DNA of 22,651 nucleotides from Pseudomonadota bacterium (GCA_023454395.1 JAEYFY010000013.1:1-22651), one strand, 5' to 3'; positions 1 through 6,788 are shown, numbered from the stretch's first letter. Numbers and translations are program-made. The notes: generated by a model not told the origin, from the letters alone.

Positions 1-348
1 TGTTCCACTGGCACGTATTCTTTCTGAATAGTCGTGCATCCTGATAAGAGCGTCACTAGGAATAGTAGTATTGGCGCAATCATTATTGACAAGAACAGTT
101 TTGATAACCGTTTTAACTTTTTCAGAATCCACGGCTGACCTATTCCGCTCTTCGCTATTAAGTGATGAGACATTGTTGATAATCCTGAATGTTCGATTGG
201 CGTTTTCTGTGATTGATTGCTGGCGAGATAACTGATTGGTTGCTGTGTTGTAGTCTTTGCTCAGTTTGTCGTAATCATCTATTACCCACCATAACCAGAA
301 TGCTGATATTGCCAGTAGTCCAGCTAATACCTTAGTTAGCGTATTCAT
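1..348 (-). CDS. Rz-type i-spanin, C-terminus cut by window edge
   Basis: An open frame starts at the ATG at 348 and runs off the window after 116 codons. It begins with a hydrophobic segment (residues about 6-22, with WLWW) after a short charged N-terminus, followed by a long hydrophilic stretch. This is the layout of inner-membrane spanins, which are anchored in the inner membrane and span the periplasm to break the outer membrane at the end of lysis. Near the visible end a Cys is followed by a short conserved-looking helix, as in many Rz proteins. It starts one base after the endolysin stop, so the two are probably translationally coupled. An Rz1 lipoprotein is often nested in such genes; I did not find a convincing one in the visible part. 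The identification rests on position and topology. Confidence 0.75.
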   Translation of the reverse strand, partial: MNTLTKVLAGLLAISAFWLWWVIDDYDKLSKDYNTATNQLSRQQSITENANRTFRIINNVSSLNSEERNRSAVDSEKVKTVIKTVLVNNDCANTTIPSDALIRMHDYSERIRASGT

Positions 349-349
349 A

Positions 350-682
350 TCACTTAACGCCGTTGTGCTCTAACGAGTAGTGATTGCCGTCATTGAATCG
401 ACCGCCCCACGTACCGCCGATAGATTCCCAATATTCGCCAAGCAATTTATGATCACTGGAAGCTGTTAGGTATTTACCGTCTTTAAATAGGTTGAAATCC
501 ACAGCTAGGCGTTGGGTGTGTAAGCTGTTTTTAATACCTGCACCTGACTTGGCATTTAACTGTGCCTGTTCTGGCGTTCGGTATGCTTCCGAGAATGTCA
601 GCTCATATCCGTTGTCGTAGGCAAAAATAATTAAGTCCGCAATCATGCGAGTGAACTTGCGTTGTTTCTCACCGAGTGTCAT
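350..682 (-). CDS. Endolysin, M15 (VanY/D-Ala-D-Ala) metallopeptidase
   Basis: This 110-residue protein is a small zinc peptidase of the M15 type, which cuts the peptide cross-links of peptidoglycan during lysis. The zinc ligands expected for the family are visible: His55 and Asp62 in SLHTQRLAVDF, and His101 in NDGNHYSLEH. Asp98, three residues before the last His, matches the catalytic acid position of phage T5-type endopeptidases. The length is that of single-domain phage M15 endolysins; there is no signal peptide or transmembrane segment, so export depends on the holin. The ATG at 682 is preceded by GAGGGG. The 5' end overlaps the upstream holin gene by 14 bases and the 3' end abuts Rz. 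Confidence 0.9.
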   Translation of the reverse strand: MTLGEKQRKFTRMIADLIIFAYDNGYELTFSEAYRTPEQAQLNAKSGAGIKNSLHTQRLAVDFNLFKDGKYLTASSDHKLLGEYWESIGGTWGGRFNDGNHYSLEHNGVK

Positions 683-962
683 TTTTACTAACCCCTCTAA
701 ATATTTGCATCACATTCCCACGACTAAGAATTATTAGCGCGCATAGCGTGATATTGATTCCGACTTCAAATGGATCTGCATGCGCGTAGTCATTCGTTAA
801 TATTCGCAGTGGGATAGAACCAAGCATAACAATGAGAACCCATGCTATAAGTGACGGAAAGAATTTGTATTTAGCACCGTTACGCTCATAGTTAACAAGA
901 CGAATAACAGCGAATAAGCATGAGAAAAAATTGACGTAAATCCAAAACATTGAGATGGTCAT
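669..962 (-). CDS. Three-TM holin-like membrane protein
   Basis: This 97-residue protein has three predicted membrane segments (about residues 4-22, 37-54 and 66-80) with basic loops and a charged C-terminal tail. Its position directly before and overlapping the endolysin gene makes it a holin or holin-partner candidate, which would form the inner-membrane lesion that releases the endolysin. The ATG is preceded by the strong site AGGAGG and overlaps the stop codon of the previous gene as ATGA, indicating translational coupling. A second multi-span protein lies just upstream; which one is the holin and which the antiholin or accessory cannot be told from sequence. Confidence 0.75.
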   Translation of the reverse strand: MTISMFWIYVNFFSCLFAVIRLVNYERNGAKYKFFPSLIAWVLIVMLGSIPLRILTNDYAHADPFEVGINITLCALIILSRGNVMQIFRGVSKNDTR

Positions 963-1348
963 CTTCCACCTCCTCTGAATTTATCTATCAGGTTATTAAT
1001 AACGTTGTTGATACTGTCCGTAAGCGCACCGGGTTTAGATATTGTTACCAAAACACCAACTAAACCAGCTGATGAGAACATTGCACCAACAGAGCGATCG
1101 ACTTCTCTATCTCCGACAATGCCACCCAATAACGACGACATAAAATCAGCGCCTAATATCCCGATCGCAAATGCAACCGTGAAATACGCCCATCGTTTTA
1201 AAAGCCGGATATCATGAGCAGACAATACAAATATCACCGCCCCTGCGAACGCACCGATAACAACGCCTGCGTCCATACCTGAATAGAGACCTACAATAGA
1301 GACACCCGCTAACGAGGCGGTTGCTGTGCCTGTTAACGGCTCTTGCAT
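959..1348 (-). CDS. Putative phage holin (four hydrophobic segments)
   Basis: This 129-residue protein is rich in Gly, Ala and Val and has four hydrophobic stretches (about 10-22, 27-43, 53-75 and 87-103) and a basic tail ending RGGGR. Proteins of this look are the first lysis gene after the late promoter in several enterobacterial prophages and are annotated as putative holins. The ATG at 1348 is preceded by CAGGAC. The stop overlaps the next start as ATGA. It is the first gene of the late transcript, downstream of the terminators at 1441-1674, so its expression should need Q. Confidence 0.75.
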   Translation of the reverse strand: MQEPLTGTATASLAGVSIVGLYSGMDAGVVIGAFAGAVIFVLSAHDIRLLKRWAYFTVAFAIGILGADFMSSLLGGIVGDREVDRSVGAMFSSAGLVGVLVTISKPGALTDSINNVINNLIDKFRGGGR

Positions 1349-1439
1349 ATATGTAGTCCTGATTAGTTAATAGAACGCCGACTCACAGCTCTTGTGTGAA
1401 TGTGAGGTGTTGTGATTGATTCTGTGGTCGGCATATACG

Positions 1440-1462
1440 AAAAAAGACCGCCTAAGCGATCT
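1440..1462 (-). terminator. Late leader terminator 3
   Basis: Read on the minus strand, AGATCGC and GCGGTCT form a 7-bp stem (one G-U pair) with loop TTAG, followed by a run of T. It is the last terminator before the holin genes. A perfect 6-bp hairpin (GTTCGG/CCGAAC, five-base loop) sits just upstream of it at 1475-1491. Confidence 0.8.
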
Positions 1463-1530
1463 TCAAAATGAGTTGTTCGGAATAACCGAACATGTGAACT
1501 TGTAAGAATTATTTACAGGTTGCAGATAAC

Positions 1531-1561
1531 AAAAAAGCTCCCAAATTAGATACCTGAGAGC
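1531..1561 (-). terminator. Late leader terminator 2
   Basis: On the minus strand GCTCTCA pairs with TGGGAGC (7 bp, one G-U) across an 11-base loop and is followed by six T. It is a second intrinsic terminator in the same late leader. Confidence 0.75.
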
Positions 1562-1652
1562 CTCTTTAGATAACAATGGGATCGACCCACCATAATCCTT
1601 AATCTTCGCAAATTAATTCTATATCTGTCATCAGTAAAAGACAATAGATAAC

Positions 1653-1674
1653 AAAAAACCCCGCCGAAGCGAGG
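1653..1674 (-). terminator. tR'-like terminator 1 of late leader
   Basis: On the minus strand CCTCGC-TTCG-GCGGGG forms a 6-bp stem with a stable UUCG loop, followed by six T. It lies only about 45-65 bases after the likely start of the late transcript, so without Q the late RNA should stop here. This is the role of lambda tR'. Confidence 0.9.
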
Positions 1675-1710
1675 TCTTGAATTCTTTTAACGTTAACGAA
1701 ATGGCAATAA

Positions 1711-1754
1711 CCCATCGTTAGAACGATATTTACACAGAAAAGTGCAAAAGTCAA
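1711..1754 (-). promoter_or_regulatory. Late promoter pR' with initial pause element
   Basis: On the minus strand, TTGACT (1754-1749) is followed after 16-17 bases by TAAAT/AAATAT (about 1732-1726), then by AACGATGGGTTA (1719-1708). From memory, lambda pR' has the same TTGACT, GTAAAT and AACGATGGGTTAAT blocks in the same order. In lambda the AACGAT is the -10-like element at which sigma holds polymerase so that Q can load. The Q gene ends just upstream. The 1349-1778 gap holds this promoter, three terminators and one extra hairpin; I see no gene in it. Confidence 0.85.
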
Positions 1755-1778
1755 TTCATTCGTTAGAAGTATTCGTTT

Positions 1779-2534
1779 TTAATTTGTTACCTTTTTTAGT
1801 ATGTAATCTGCGTTACTTTCTCCTTTTTCACACTCAACCGCTAATGACTCATAAAATTTACTAACTGAACGCTTCCATTGATTAATCGTAATCCCTAAAT
1901 GAGATACGGATTGAAAAGCCTTTGATGCAGGTATTCGCTCATAGCCACGACCAGAGCAACGCTTACAAGGCATACTGACAGCTTCACCGGTTAACATTAA
2001 CGTTTCCTTATCTATTGCCATACCGCGCCCTTTGCAGTCATTGCACGCACAAGAAACATAACCTTTACCATTACACTTATCGCAAGCGCATGACTCAGTG
2101 TCATCAATAATGCGAACTTCTTTACCAAAGACTTTTTTAACCTTAACCGCCTTTATCTTAAAGCCTGATCCATTGCACTTTACGCACTCAGTAACACTTG
2201 ATGCCGACCTGCAATAATCTGCATAAGCGAATTTTGCGAGTATTTGCATTACCTTTCGCTTAACATTCATATCGAGCTTGCGTAAGGCTGGAACCTTATC
2301 GCAATGATTCAATGCATGCCGAGTTAAAAGTTGTATCGCTTTATCTCTGTCATTTCGGCTTATTCCCATCTTCCCCAAGAATGCTGAATAGCCGAATGAC
2401 TCTTTACTCTGACACATGCCAAAAGCACCCATGACATCAGTGCCGGTTAATCTATCTGGCGATGTTGAGCTAGGCGCATCTGATATTGATGTGGTTTTAG
2501 CGAAGTGATATTTAACAGCGCTTTCTAGGTTCAT
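1779..2534 (-). CDS. Q: Late antitermination protein Q (lambda type, enlarged zinc module)
   Basis: Q binds DNA at the late promoter, joins the paused polymerase and makes it ignore terminators so that the lysis and structural genes are read. The N-terminus (MNLESAVKYH, LTGTDVMGAFGM) and the FAYADYCRSA and RIPASKAF blocks match lambda Q as I remember it. Lambda Q has about 207 residues and two CxxCxGxG motifs. This protein has 251 residues and four: C117-G124, C151-G158, C164-G171 and C190-G197, a layout like the zinc region of DnaJ. The extra length lies in this region. The ATG overlaps the upstream gene as ATGA. The target promoter lies just downstream. Confidence 0.93.
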   Translation of the reverse strand: MNLESAVKYHFAKTTSISDAPSSTSPDRLTGTDVMGAFGMCQSKESFGYSAFLGKMGISRNDRDKAIQLLTRHALNHCDKVPALRKLDMNVKRKVMQILAKFAYADYCRSASSVTECVKCNGSGFKIKAVKVKKVFGKEVRIIDDTESCACDKCNGKGYVSCACNDCKGRGMAIDKETLMLTGEAVSMPCKRCSGRGYERIPASKAFQSVSHLGITINQWKRSVSKFYESLAVECEKGESNADYILKKVTN

Positions 2535-2722
2535 CTCGCCTCCGGTAATACTGTGTGATAATCATCCTTTGCAGTTGTATATAAAACCCTGACGCCATCC
2601 ATCAGCCCGCATAATACTTCCATGCATTCAGCAATTTGGATTACACAGAAGTTAACCCGACCACCAGATTGAGATTTTAAATACCTGGCTTCTTCAATAG
2701 CTGCGATTAAGTCAGTGAACAT
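2531..2722 (-). CDS. Small hypothetical protein in nin region
   Basis: This 63-residue protein lies between ninG and Q and overlaps both: 11 bases with ninG upstream and ATGA with Q downstream. I do not recognise it. It has no membrane segment, contains two Cys and ends with a short acidic tail. Tight coupling to Q suggests it is a true gene of the right operon. Confidence 0.6.
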   Translation of the reverse strand: MFTDLIAAIEEARYLKSQSGGRVNFCVIQIAECMEVLCGLMDGVRVLYTTAKDDYHTVLPEAR

Positions 2723-3305
2723 CTTTCAGCTCCTTTAATTTGGCTCGGTAGTGATCACGTATCCGCTCATAATCCTCGCGTTTCCACTTTGGCAATTCAT
2801 GAGAACCCATCAGCCGATCGAAACGTTCCTGACCTATTTTTTCTATTAGTCGAGGTGTGTAGTTTTCGATATTTCCCGATAGATGGTTATTGCATGGTGC
2901 GCATTGCTTATGGCAGTTATCTTCATCGAACCTAAGCTCAGGATTTGCTCCTGTGGTTCGATAGTGTCCTGCGTGATACTGACCTTCGTGAAAACGACCA
3001 CACGAGATGCAAGGCTCATCCTTGTCTCTTTCTCTGATAAATGCGTTGAATGCGGTTTGTGCTTGTTTGGTGAAATATGAGAGGGGTTTTACTGCTAACT
3101 TGCGGGCTTTGAGTTTATCTTTTGCTTTAACTTCCTTTGCTCTTTGCTCCTTTTTACGTTTCGCTAATACTTTTTCTTTTTCCTTGTTTATTCGCCTTAT
3201 TGCCAGTTCTGCTCCGTGTTCTGGGCAACACCACCAAATGTTACTGTATTTAGGGTGAAACCACTCTCGGCATATTTTACAGCGCCGTCGCCTTAAACTT
3301 TGCAT
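2712..3305 (-). CDS. ninG: NinG/Rap recombination nuclease
   Basis: NinG (Rap) of lambda is a structure-specific endonuclease that cuts D-loops and Holliday-like junctions and helps Red recombination. The protein matches lambda NinG along its length as remembered. The N-terminal zinc site (C9, C12, C26/C27, H30) sits in RRRCKICREWFHP. A basic Lys/Arg coiled region covers residues 40-70. A second site has CxxC (C99, C102), HxGH (H111, H114) and C135/C138, typical of an HNH-like fold. The 197-residue length is normal for the family. It lies between small nin genes and Q, as in lambda. Confidence 0.93.
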   Translation of the reverse strand: MQSLRRRRCKICREWFHPKYSNIWWCCPEHGAELAIRRINKEKEKVLAKRKKEQRAKEVKAKDKLKARKLAVKPLSYFTKQAQTAFNAFIRERDKDEPCISCGRFHEGQYHAGHYRTTGANPELRFDEDNCHKQCAPCNNHLSGNIENYTPRLIEKIGQERFDRLMGSHELPKWKREDYERIRDHYRAKLKELKDVH

Positions 3306-3308
3306 ACA

Positions 3309-3467
3309 TCACCCCAAAATAACTCCAAGAATTAACATGGCGATAAACCATATTGCGACAAATTTTCCATAGCGTAATAAATTGGCATTAAACATTGGTT
3401 CAAACTCCTTTTGCGGTTTCTTTGAGTGTTTATGTTTGTGTTTATATTTACTGCGATACCTCGGCAT
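3309..3467 (-). CDS. Small membrane protein with Lys/His-rich N-terminus
   Basis: This 52-residue reading frame starts at the ATG at 3467, six bases after AAGGAG, and ends four bases before ninG. Residues 1-20 are very basic (YRSKYKHKHKHSKK) and residues 36-52 form one hydrophobic span. A second in-frame ATG, Met25 at 3395, has its own AGGAG nine bases upstream and would give a 28-residue, almost purely transmembrane product. It overlaps the upstream zinc-ribbon gene by 20 bases. I know of no family; the function is unknown. Confidence 0.6.
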   Translation of the reverse strand: MPRYRSKYKHKHKHSKKPQKEFEPMFNANLLRYGKFVAIWFIAMLILGVILG

Positions 3468-3582
3468 CTCCCTCTCCTTTGACTTTATCCATCACTTCCA
3501 AATGAGCGTATTCATCAGCACACTGAGCACACACGTAAATTTCATCATCTGTTAGCTGTCTATTGCATGACACGCAGTTCAT
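3448..3582 (-). CDS. 44-residue zinc-ribbon protein
   Basis: The ATG at 3582 overlaps the stop of the upstream gene as ATGA. The protein begins MNCVSCNRQL and has two CxxC pairs (C3/C6 and C18/C21) within 20 residues, a typical small zinc ribbon, followed by an acidic tail. No function can be assigned. Tight overlaps on both sides support it as a real gene. Confidence 0.65.
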   Translation of the reverse strand: MNCVSCNRQLTDDEIYVCAQCADEYAHLEVMDKVKGEGDAEVSQ

Positions 3583-3866
3583 TGAACGCCTCGCTTTACC
3601 GCGCGTTTAGCTTCACGTTTAATGGCAATACCTAGTCGCTCTAGCCACTCTCCGTATTTGAGTAGCGCTTCGGTTTCATCACTAATGCGAGGGAATCCAT
3701 CCATTTCAATATCTACCTCAAACTTTCCAAAGTTATCTCTGGCAATAGATATTTTCTGCTCTAACTTTGTAGTCGCACTATTGTGAGTAACGTTATATTC
3801 CTTAAGAAATAGATTTTCGTTTCTTTCAAACTTAACCAGTTCCATTTTTGTTGACTTGGTTTTCAC
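3579..3866 (-). CDS. Hypothetical protein, nin region
   Basis: This 95-residue soluble protein overlaps its neighbours as ATGA on both sides. It has a charged N-terminus, a central beta-rich-looking part and a basic helical C-terminus (IKREAKRAVKRG). Met8 is an alternative start. I do not recognise it. Confidence 0.7.
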   Translation of the reverse strand: MKTKSTKMELVKFERNENLFLKEYNVTHNSATTKLEQKISIARDNFGKFEVDIEMDGFPRISDETEALLKYGEWLERLGIAIKREAKRAVKRGVQ

Positions 3867-4294
3867 ACCCTCACCCCACTCAATAATGAATCAAACTTCA
3901 TCAACATCGGATTACCCATGCCTGATACGTTGGCTTTATCGACAAATGACAAACCACACATAAAATCATCCAGCACTTTTCTAGGCTTCTTTGCTTCAAC
4001 CTTTTTAACTTTTGGGAAAAGCGGAAGATTAGCCAGTCGCTCTTTTTCAAACTGATTTCTCAATCGAGTAATAGCATCGTCTGTTACTGCGTAGTTATTG
4101 ATTGGGCGAGTACGTTTACGGATCTTTGTTTCAACATGCTCTACACACTTAAATGCAAGTAGCTTTCTTAGAATTGTCCCTACCCTTGCCGGCGTTAAAC
4201 CTGTTACCGCTGAAATAGTGTTGTGATTAAATGAGATGAATTCACGACCAACCACTATCACTTGTGCATAAGTCCTGTATTGTTCTTCAGTCAT
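3863..4294 (-). CDS. Winged-helix-like DNA-binding protein, unknown role
   Basis: This 143-residue protein has a helix-turn-helix-like region at about residues 20-60: an ISAVTGLTPARVGTILRKLL recognition unit followed by a beta-wing-like segment. The C-terminal half is basic and then less ordered. The pattern suggests a DNA-binding protein of the MarR-like or replication-initiator-like winged-helix type, but I cannot name a family. It overlaps the genes on both sides as ATGA. It could act on phage or host transcription. Confidence 0.7.
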   Translation of the reverse strand: MTEEQYRTYAQVIVVGREFISFNHNTISAVTGLTPARVGTILRKLLAFKCVEHVETKIRKRTRPINNYAVTDDAITRLRNQFEKERLANLPLFPKVKKVEAKKPRKVLDDFMCGLSFVDKANVSGMGNPMLMKFDSLLSGVRV

Positions 4295-4614
4295 GATCGC
4301 TTCCTGTTTAAGTTGTAGCGGTTAATGTGCTCACGGCGACTTTCTTCTAAACGCTCTACCTCTTTTTGCGCTCGATTTAATTTTTTATCGATGCGCTCCA
4401 GTTCAACCACTGCCTCTAACCAGCTACGCTTTTCGCTTTCACTTTTAAATTCAGGAGGTAGAAAACCTCTTTTCACAAACTCCTTTTTAGTCATTTCCAA
4501 CTCAAGACTAACGACTTCATCTTCAAATGTTTTCTGGCTTTCTGTTTGCAAACATTGAGGGATGACCTCCATCCACTTTTTCATGTTCTCTAATGCGTTA
4601 TTTCTCTTAGCCAT
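4291..4614 (-). CDS. Coiled-coil hypothetical protein
   Basis: I chose the ATG at 4614, nine bases after GGAGG, giving 107 residues beginning MAKRNNALENM. A longer frame to 4665 exists but its extra codons are the C-terminal codons of the upstream gene read in another frame. Residues 65-100 form a charged coiled coil (ELERIDKKLNRAQKEVERL). The start overlaps the end of the frameshifted gene upstream by eight bases. The function is unknown. Confidence 0.7.
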   Translation of the reverse strand: MAKRNNALENMKKWMEVIPQCLQTESQKTFEDEVVSLELEMTKKEFVKRGFLPPEFKSESEKRSWLEAVVELERIDKKLNRAQKEVERLEESRREHINRYNLNRKRS

Positions 4615-4818
4615 TGCTTCCAGCCTCCAACTCAATAGCCCGTCTTGCCGATGCCAGCACTTCACATAAATCTTGTTCTTTGTCTTTATGCCCTCTCAAT
4701 CCAGCGCAGAGAGCTTTTTTAATTAAATGCTTAATGCTGGGTTAGTTACCTCAAAGGCTTTTAAAACGTCATACACATCGATTGTTACGCCTTTGCATGA
4801 TCTATCGTATTTACTCAT
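4607..4818 (-). pseudogene. Conserved phage protein gene with one-base frameshift
   Basis: From the ATG at 4818 (AAGGGA upstream) the frame reads MSKYDRSCKGVTIDVYDVLK and on to NPAL, then stops at codon 32. In the next frame the protein continues as HLIKKALCAGLRGHKDK to ELEAGSNG and stops at 4607, overlapping the next gene start. I recall a phage protein family with VTIDVYDVLKA followed by NPALQHxIKKxLxAG in one frame, so one base of a CAG codon appears to be missing near 4731. The span is 212 bases, one short of a multiple of three. No slippery heptamer is seen, so this looks like a mutation or a sequencing error rather than programmed shifting. Confidence 0.8.
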
Positions 4819-5253
4819 TTTGTTCCCTTTTCAATTTCATATATTCACTGTTATCAGGTATCGTCACGAAACAATTTATACCTACCGCCAGCGTTCGACC
4901 TGCTCCATAAAGTGGAACATTTCACCTGTATCAAGTTTTGATGTTTTCCGAAGTGTTCTTACGCGCTCTGTAAGCTGTGTAGTAACGTCAACCATATCGA
5001 CCACCTCATAACCTAGGAATGTATGCTTAAGCATTTCCTTAACGGTTTCTGGTGTGTAATTGGCGTTGTTCTTACATAGGTATTTACTTATCTCTGAGCA
5101 CCACAAATGAAAAGTGGAATTCTGAGATAGTGAACGCTTGTTTTTCCAAGGCTTAATAATGATTCGGTGAGGTTGGTTTGTTGCTAGAACTTCTTTGAGG
5201 TGTTGCCATGCGGTATTTTTGGTTGATTCGTGGAAGAGGAAATCTGCTTCCAA
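4811..5253 (-). pseudogene. ninB: ninB-like recombination gene with one-base frameshift near the 3' end
   Basis: NinB (Orf) of lambda is a single-strand-DNA-binding recombination mediator. The N-terminal 123 codons include KRSLSQNSTFHLW, corresponding to NRSLDQNRKLWA in lambda NinB as remembered. The start is TTG at 5253, five bases after AGGAGG. The frame stops after ERWR at 4882. Shifted by one base it continues W-A-V-G-INCFVTIPDNSEY to KREQNE and stops at 4811, overlapping the next ATG. One G in TGG(G)CGG near 4888 appears lost. Restored, the protein would have 147 residues, close to lambda NinB (about 146). The truncated 123-residue form may still be made. Confidence 0.82.
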
Positions 5254-5262
5254 GTTAGCCTC

Positions 5263-5499
5263 CTATTTTTTTCTATCGAACTTCCTCATTTTCAACAATG
5301 CAACTCCGATTAATTTTATTCCTGTGTCATATCGGTCAAACATGTAGTTGGCTAATTTCATATTCAATATCAGCAACTTTCTAATCATTGATAGCATAAA
5401 TAGTACGGGCAAGAGAATGAGTACAACAACCGTGGCTATAGGGTTTCCCTTGTAACTCTCAATGAATTCTGCGAGTGGGCTTCTTTTCTTATCACTCAC
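5263..5499 (-). CDS. Small single-span membrane protein
   Basis: I place the start at the GTG at 5499, eight bases after AGGAG, which overlaps the end of the upstream gene as GTGAGTGA. A longer frame to 5550 lies inside that upstream gene. The 78-residue product has a short charged head, one strong hydrophobic span (about residues 21-39) and a basic amphipathic tail (MRKFDRKK). I do not recognise it; its stop codon overlaps the ribosome site of ninB. Confidence 0.65.
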   Translation of the reverse strand: MSDKKRSPLAEFIESYKGNPIATVVVLILLPVLFMLSMIRKLLILNMKLANYMFDRYDTGIKLIGVALLKMRKFDRKK

Positions 5500-5665
5500 T
5501 GTTAGCTCTCCTGTTACATATGCGCTTAACGTCTTTAGCCACCCAACCACTCAAGTCGTAGTGCTTAATGATATTTTCCGCCAAATCACGGCTTGGCTTA
5601 TTATTTTTGCACCATTTAATCAGTACCCATCTACCATGAAATAAGTGAATTAACAGGTTCATCAT
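5492..5665 (-). CDS. 57-residue hypothetical protein
   Basis: The frame opens with two adjacent Met codons (ATGATG, 5665-5660) that overlap the stop of the Lar-like gene, and it ends eight bases into the next gene. The protein is basic, with a hydrophobic N-terminus (MNLLIHLFHGRWVLIKW) and a C-terminus VAKDVKRICNRRA that could bind nucleic acid. Overlaps on both sides support translation. No family is recognised. Confidence 0.6.
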   Translation of the reverse strand: MMNLLIHLFHGRWVLIKWCKNNKPSRDLAENIIKHYDLSGWVAKDVKRICNRRANSE

Positions 5666-5850
5666 TCACCCTCTGGTATTCTTACTACCCCTAACCACAA
5701 AGTAATCGCCGATTCATCAGTAATTGCAACCGGCCCTCTTGCTCCGCATCTCCGGCAACGAACAAATGTATTATGAAATACCTGCATGATTTCCAATTTT
5801 TCTGATTCGCAGAAATGACATTTTCTATCTGTCCAATTAGTTCCTTGCAT
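5662..5850 (-). CDS. Lar-family restriction-alleviation-like zinc protein
   Basis: Lar of the Rac prophage reduces type I restriction of unmodified phage DNA. This 62-residue protein shows the small-Lar pattern: CHFCESE (C11/C14), RCRRCGARGP (C32/C35) and then an acidic segment followed by AITLW near the C-terminus. Two CxxC pairs should hold one zinc. Many phage proteins share this fold and the alleviation activity is proven for few, so the function is inferred. It overlaps its neighbours by 14 and 4 bases. Confidence 0.75.
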   Translation of the reverse strand: MQGTNWTDRKCHFCESEKLEIMQVFHNTFVRCRRCGARGPVAITDESAITLWLGVVRIPEGE

Positions 5851-6109
5851 TAGATGCCTCCCGTTGGCGAATTTTTTCTTGCAACGCTTTAAACTTCATG
5901 GTGTTGGTTAAATTCTCAATTTCCATTAATCGTAAATATGCTTTTCCGCGTGGTCTATGTTTATCGGCTACCACCTCAAGCTCAAAAAATATTGAGTCTG
6001 TTTTGTCTGTTAAATATCTAAAATTGGCATGAATATATCGACCAGCGATAAACCTAGCTTGACGACGGTATGATCTATTCAACTCTCTTAACGTTGTTCC
6101 TTTCATCAC
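5837..6109 (-). CDS. Basic hypothetical protein
   Basis: This 90-residue protein is rich in Arg and Lys at both ends (LRELNRSYRRQARF and EKIRQREASNARN) with a central beta-like segment. It overlaps the Lar-like gene by 14 bases. The composition would suit nucleic-acid binding, but no family is recognised. Confidence 0.65.
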   Translation of the reverse strand: MMKGTTLRELNRSYRRQARFIAGRYIHANFRYLTDKTDSIFFELEVVADKHRPRGKAYLRLMEIENLTNTMKFKALQEKIRQREASNARN

Positions 6110-6134
6110 TAAAAACCTCTCTTAATTACCTGTT

Positions 6135-6521
6135 TCATCCAACCTTACCCTCATGCTGCAACTTCTTATTTTCAATAAATAAAAGGTCAGTTCTAGCACT
6201 GCGAAGTCTGGCTTTAGTGTTCTTTTCTTCCCTCAAAAGTCCATCAACTGATTTACGCAGCTCATCACGCTGTTCTAATAACTGACTTATCTGTTGAACT
6301 ACTGACTCGCCATTGTTCGCCCTAGCCAGCAAGACATCGAAAGCATCAACAACACAGCCACAATCATTGCATTCGACCGCTCTGCTTTCTTCATCAACAA
6401 CTAGTGAATGATGCTTACATTGCGTTTGCTGTCTGTTCTTTCTTCCCTTAACCTCTATATCAATTGAGGGAGTGGCATCACTAGGCGCTTTAAATTGAAT
6501 AACATTGTTATCTGCACTCAT
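6135..6521 (-). CDS. Zinc-ribbon plus coiled-coil hypothetical protein
   Basis: This 128-residue protein has a flexible N-terminus, a zinc-ribbon-like block (CKHHSLVVDEESRAVECNDC, with C35 and C51/C54 plus His) and a C-terminal coiled coil (ISQLLEQRDELRKSVDGLL onwards). It follows the replication genes, where lambda carries ren and the first nin genes. I know of similar phage proteins but of no function. Confidence 0.7.
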   Translation of the reverse strand: MSADNNVIQFKAPSDATPSIDIEVKGRKNRQQTQCKHHSLVVDEESRAVECNDCGCVVDAFDVLLARANNGESVVQQISQLLEQRDELRKSVDGLLREEKNTKARLRSARTDLLFIENKKLQHEGKVG

Positions 6522-6540
6522 CTAAAAATCCTCTTGCGTG

Positions 6541-6771
6541 TTAATCATCACTCAGTGCCATTTTTACTAATCTCATTAGCGATCTCTTGCATAGAGATAT
6601 CTGGAAAACACCTTTAAACCCATGCATGCAAACCGCATAAGCCTTAGTGGTTGATAGATGTCGGTTTGGGTTGTTTATATAACGGATAGCCCACTCTGCT
6701 TGCTCTGATTCAGGAACATCATCAGGACGTAAACATCTAACGTAAGGTTTACCAAATCTGTATTTGCTCAT
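6541..6771 (-). CDS. Hypothetical protein after P
   Basis: This 76-residue protein lies directly after the P gene, in the place of lambda ren, but I see no similarity to Ren. It is basic and contains an ESEQAEWAIRYI helix and three Cys residues. The ATG lies 17 bases from the P stop. Confidence 0.65.
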   Translation of the reverse strand: MSKYRFGKPYVRCLRPDDVPESEQAEWAIRYINNPNRHLSTTKAYAVCMHGFKGVFQISLCKRSLMRLVKMALSDD

Positions 6772-6788
6772 TTTAAAATTCCTTTTAG

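Noticed and set aside
1541..1640. Possible tRNA in the late leader (GGGTCGATCCC looks like a T arm)
   Set aside because: No acceptor, D or anticodon arms can be formed around it; it is a short hairpin near a terminator.
4615..4665. Longer N-terminus for the coiled-coil protein at 4291-4614
   Set aside because: The extra codons are the out-of-frame end of the upstream conserved gene, and the GGAGG site points to the ATG at 4614.
4700..4900. Programmed frameshifting in the two nin genes
   Set aside because: No slippery heptamer or following pseudoknot is visible at either site, and the missing base explains both simply.
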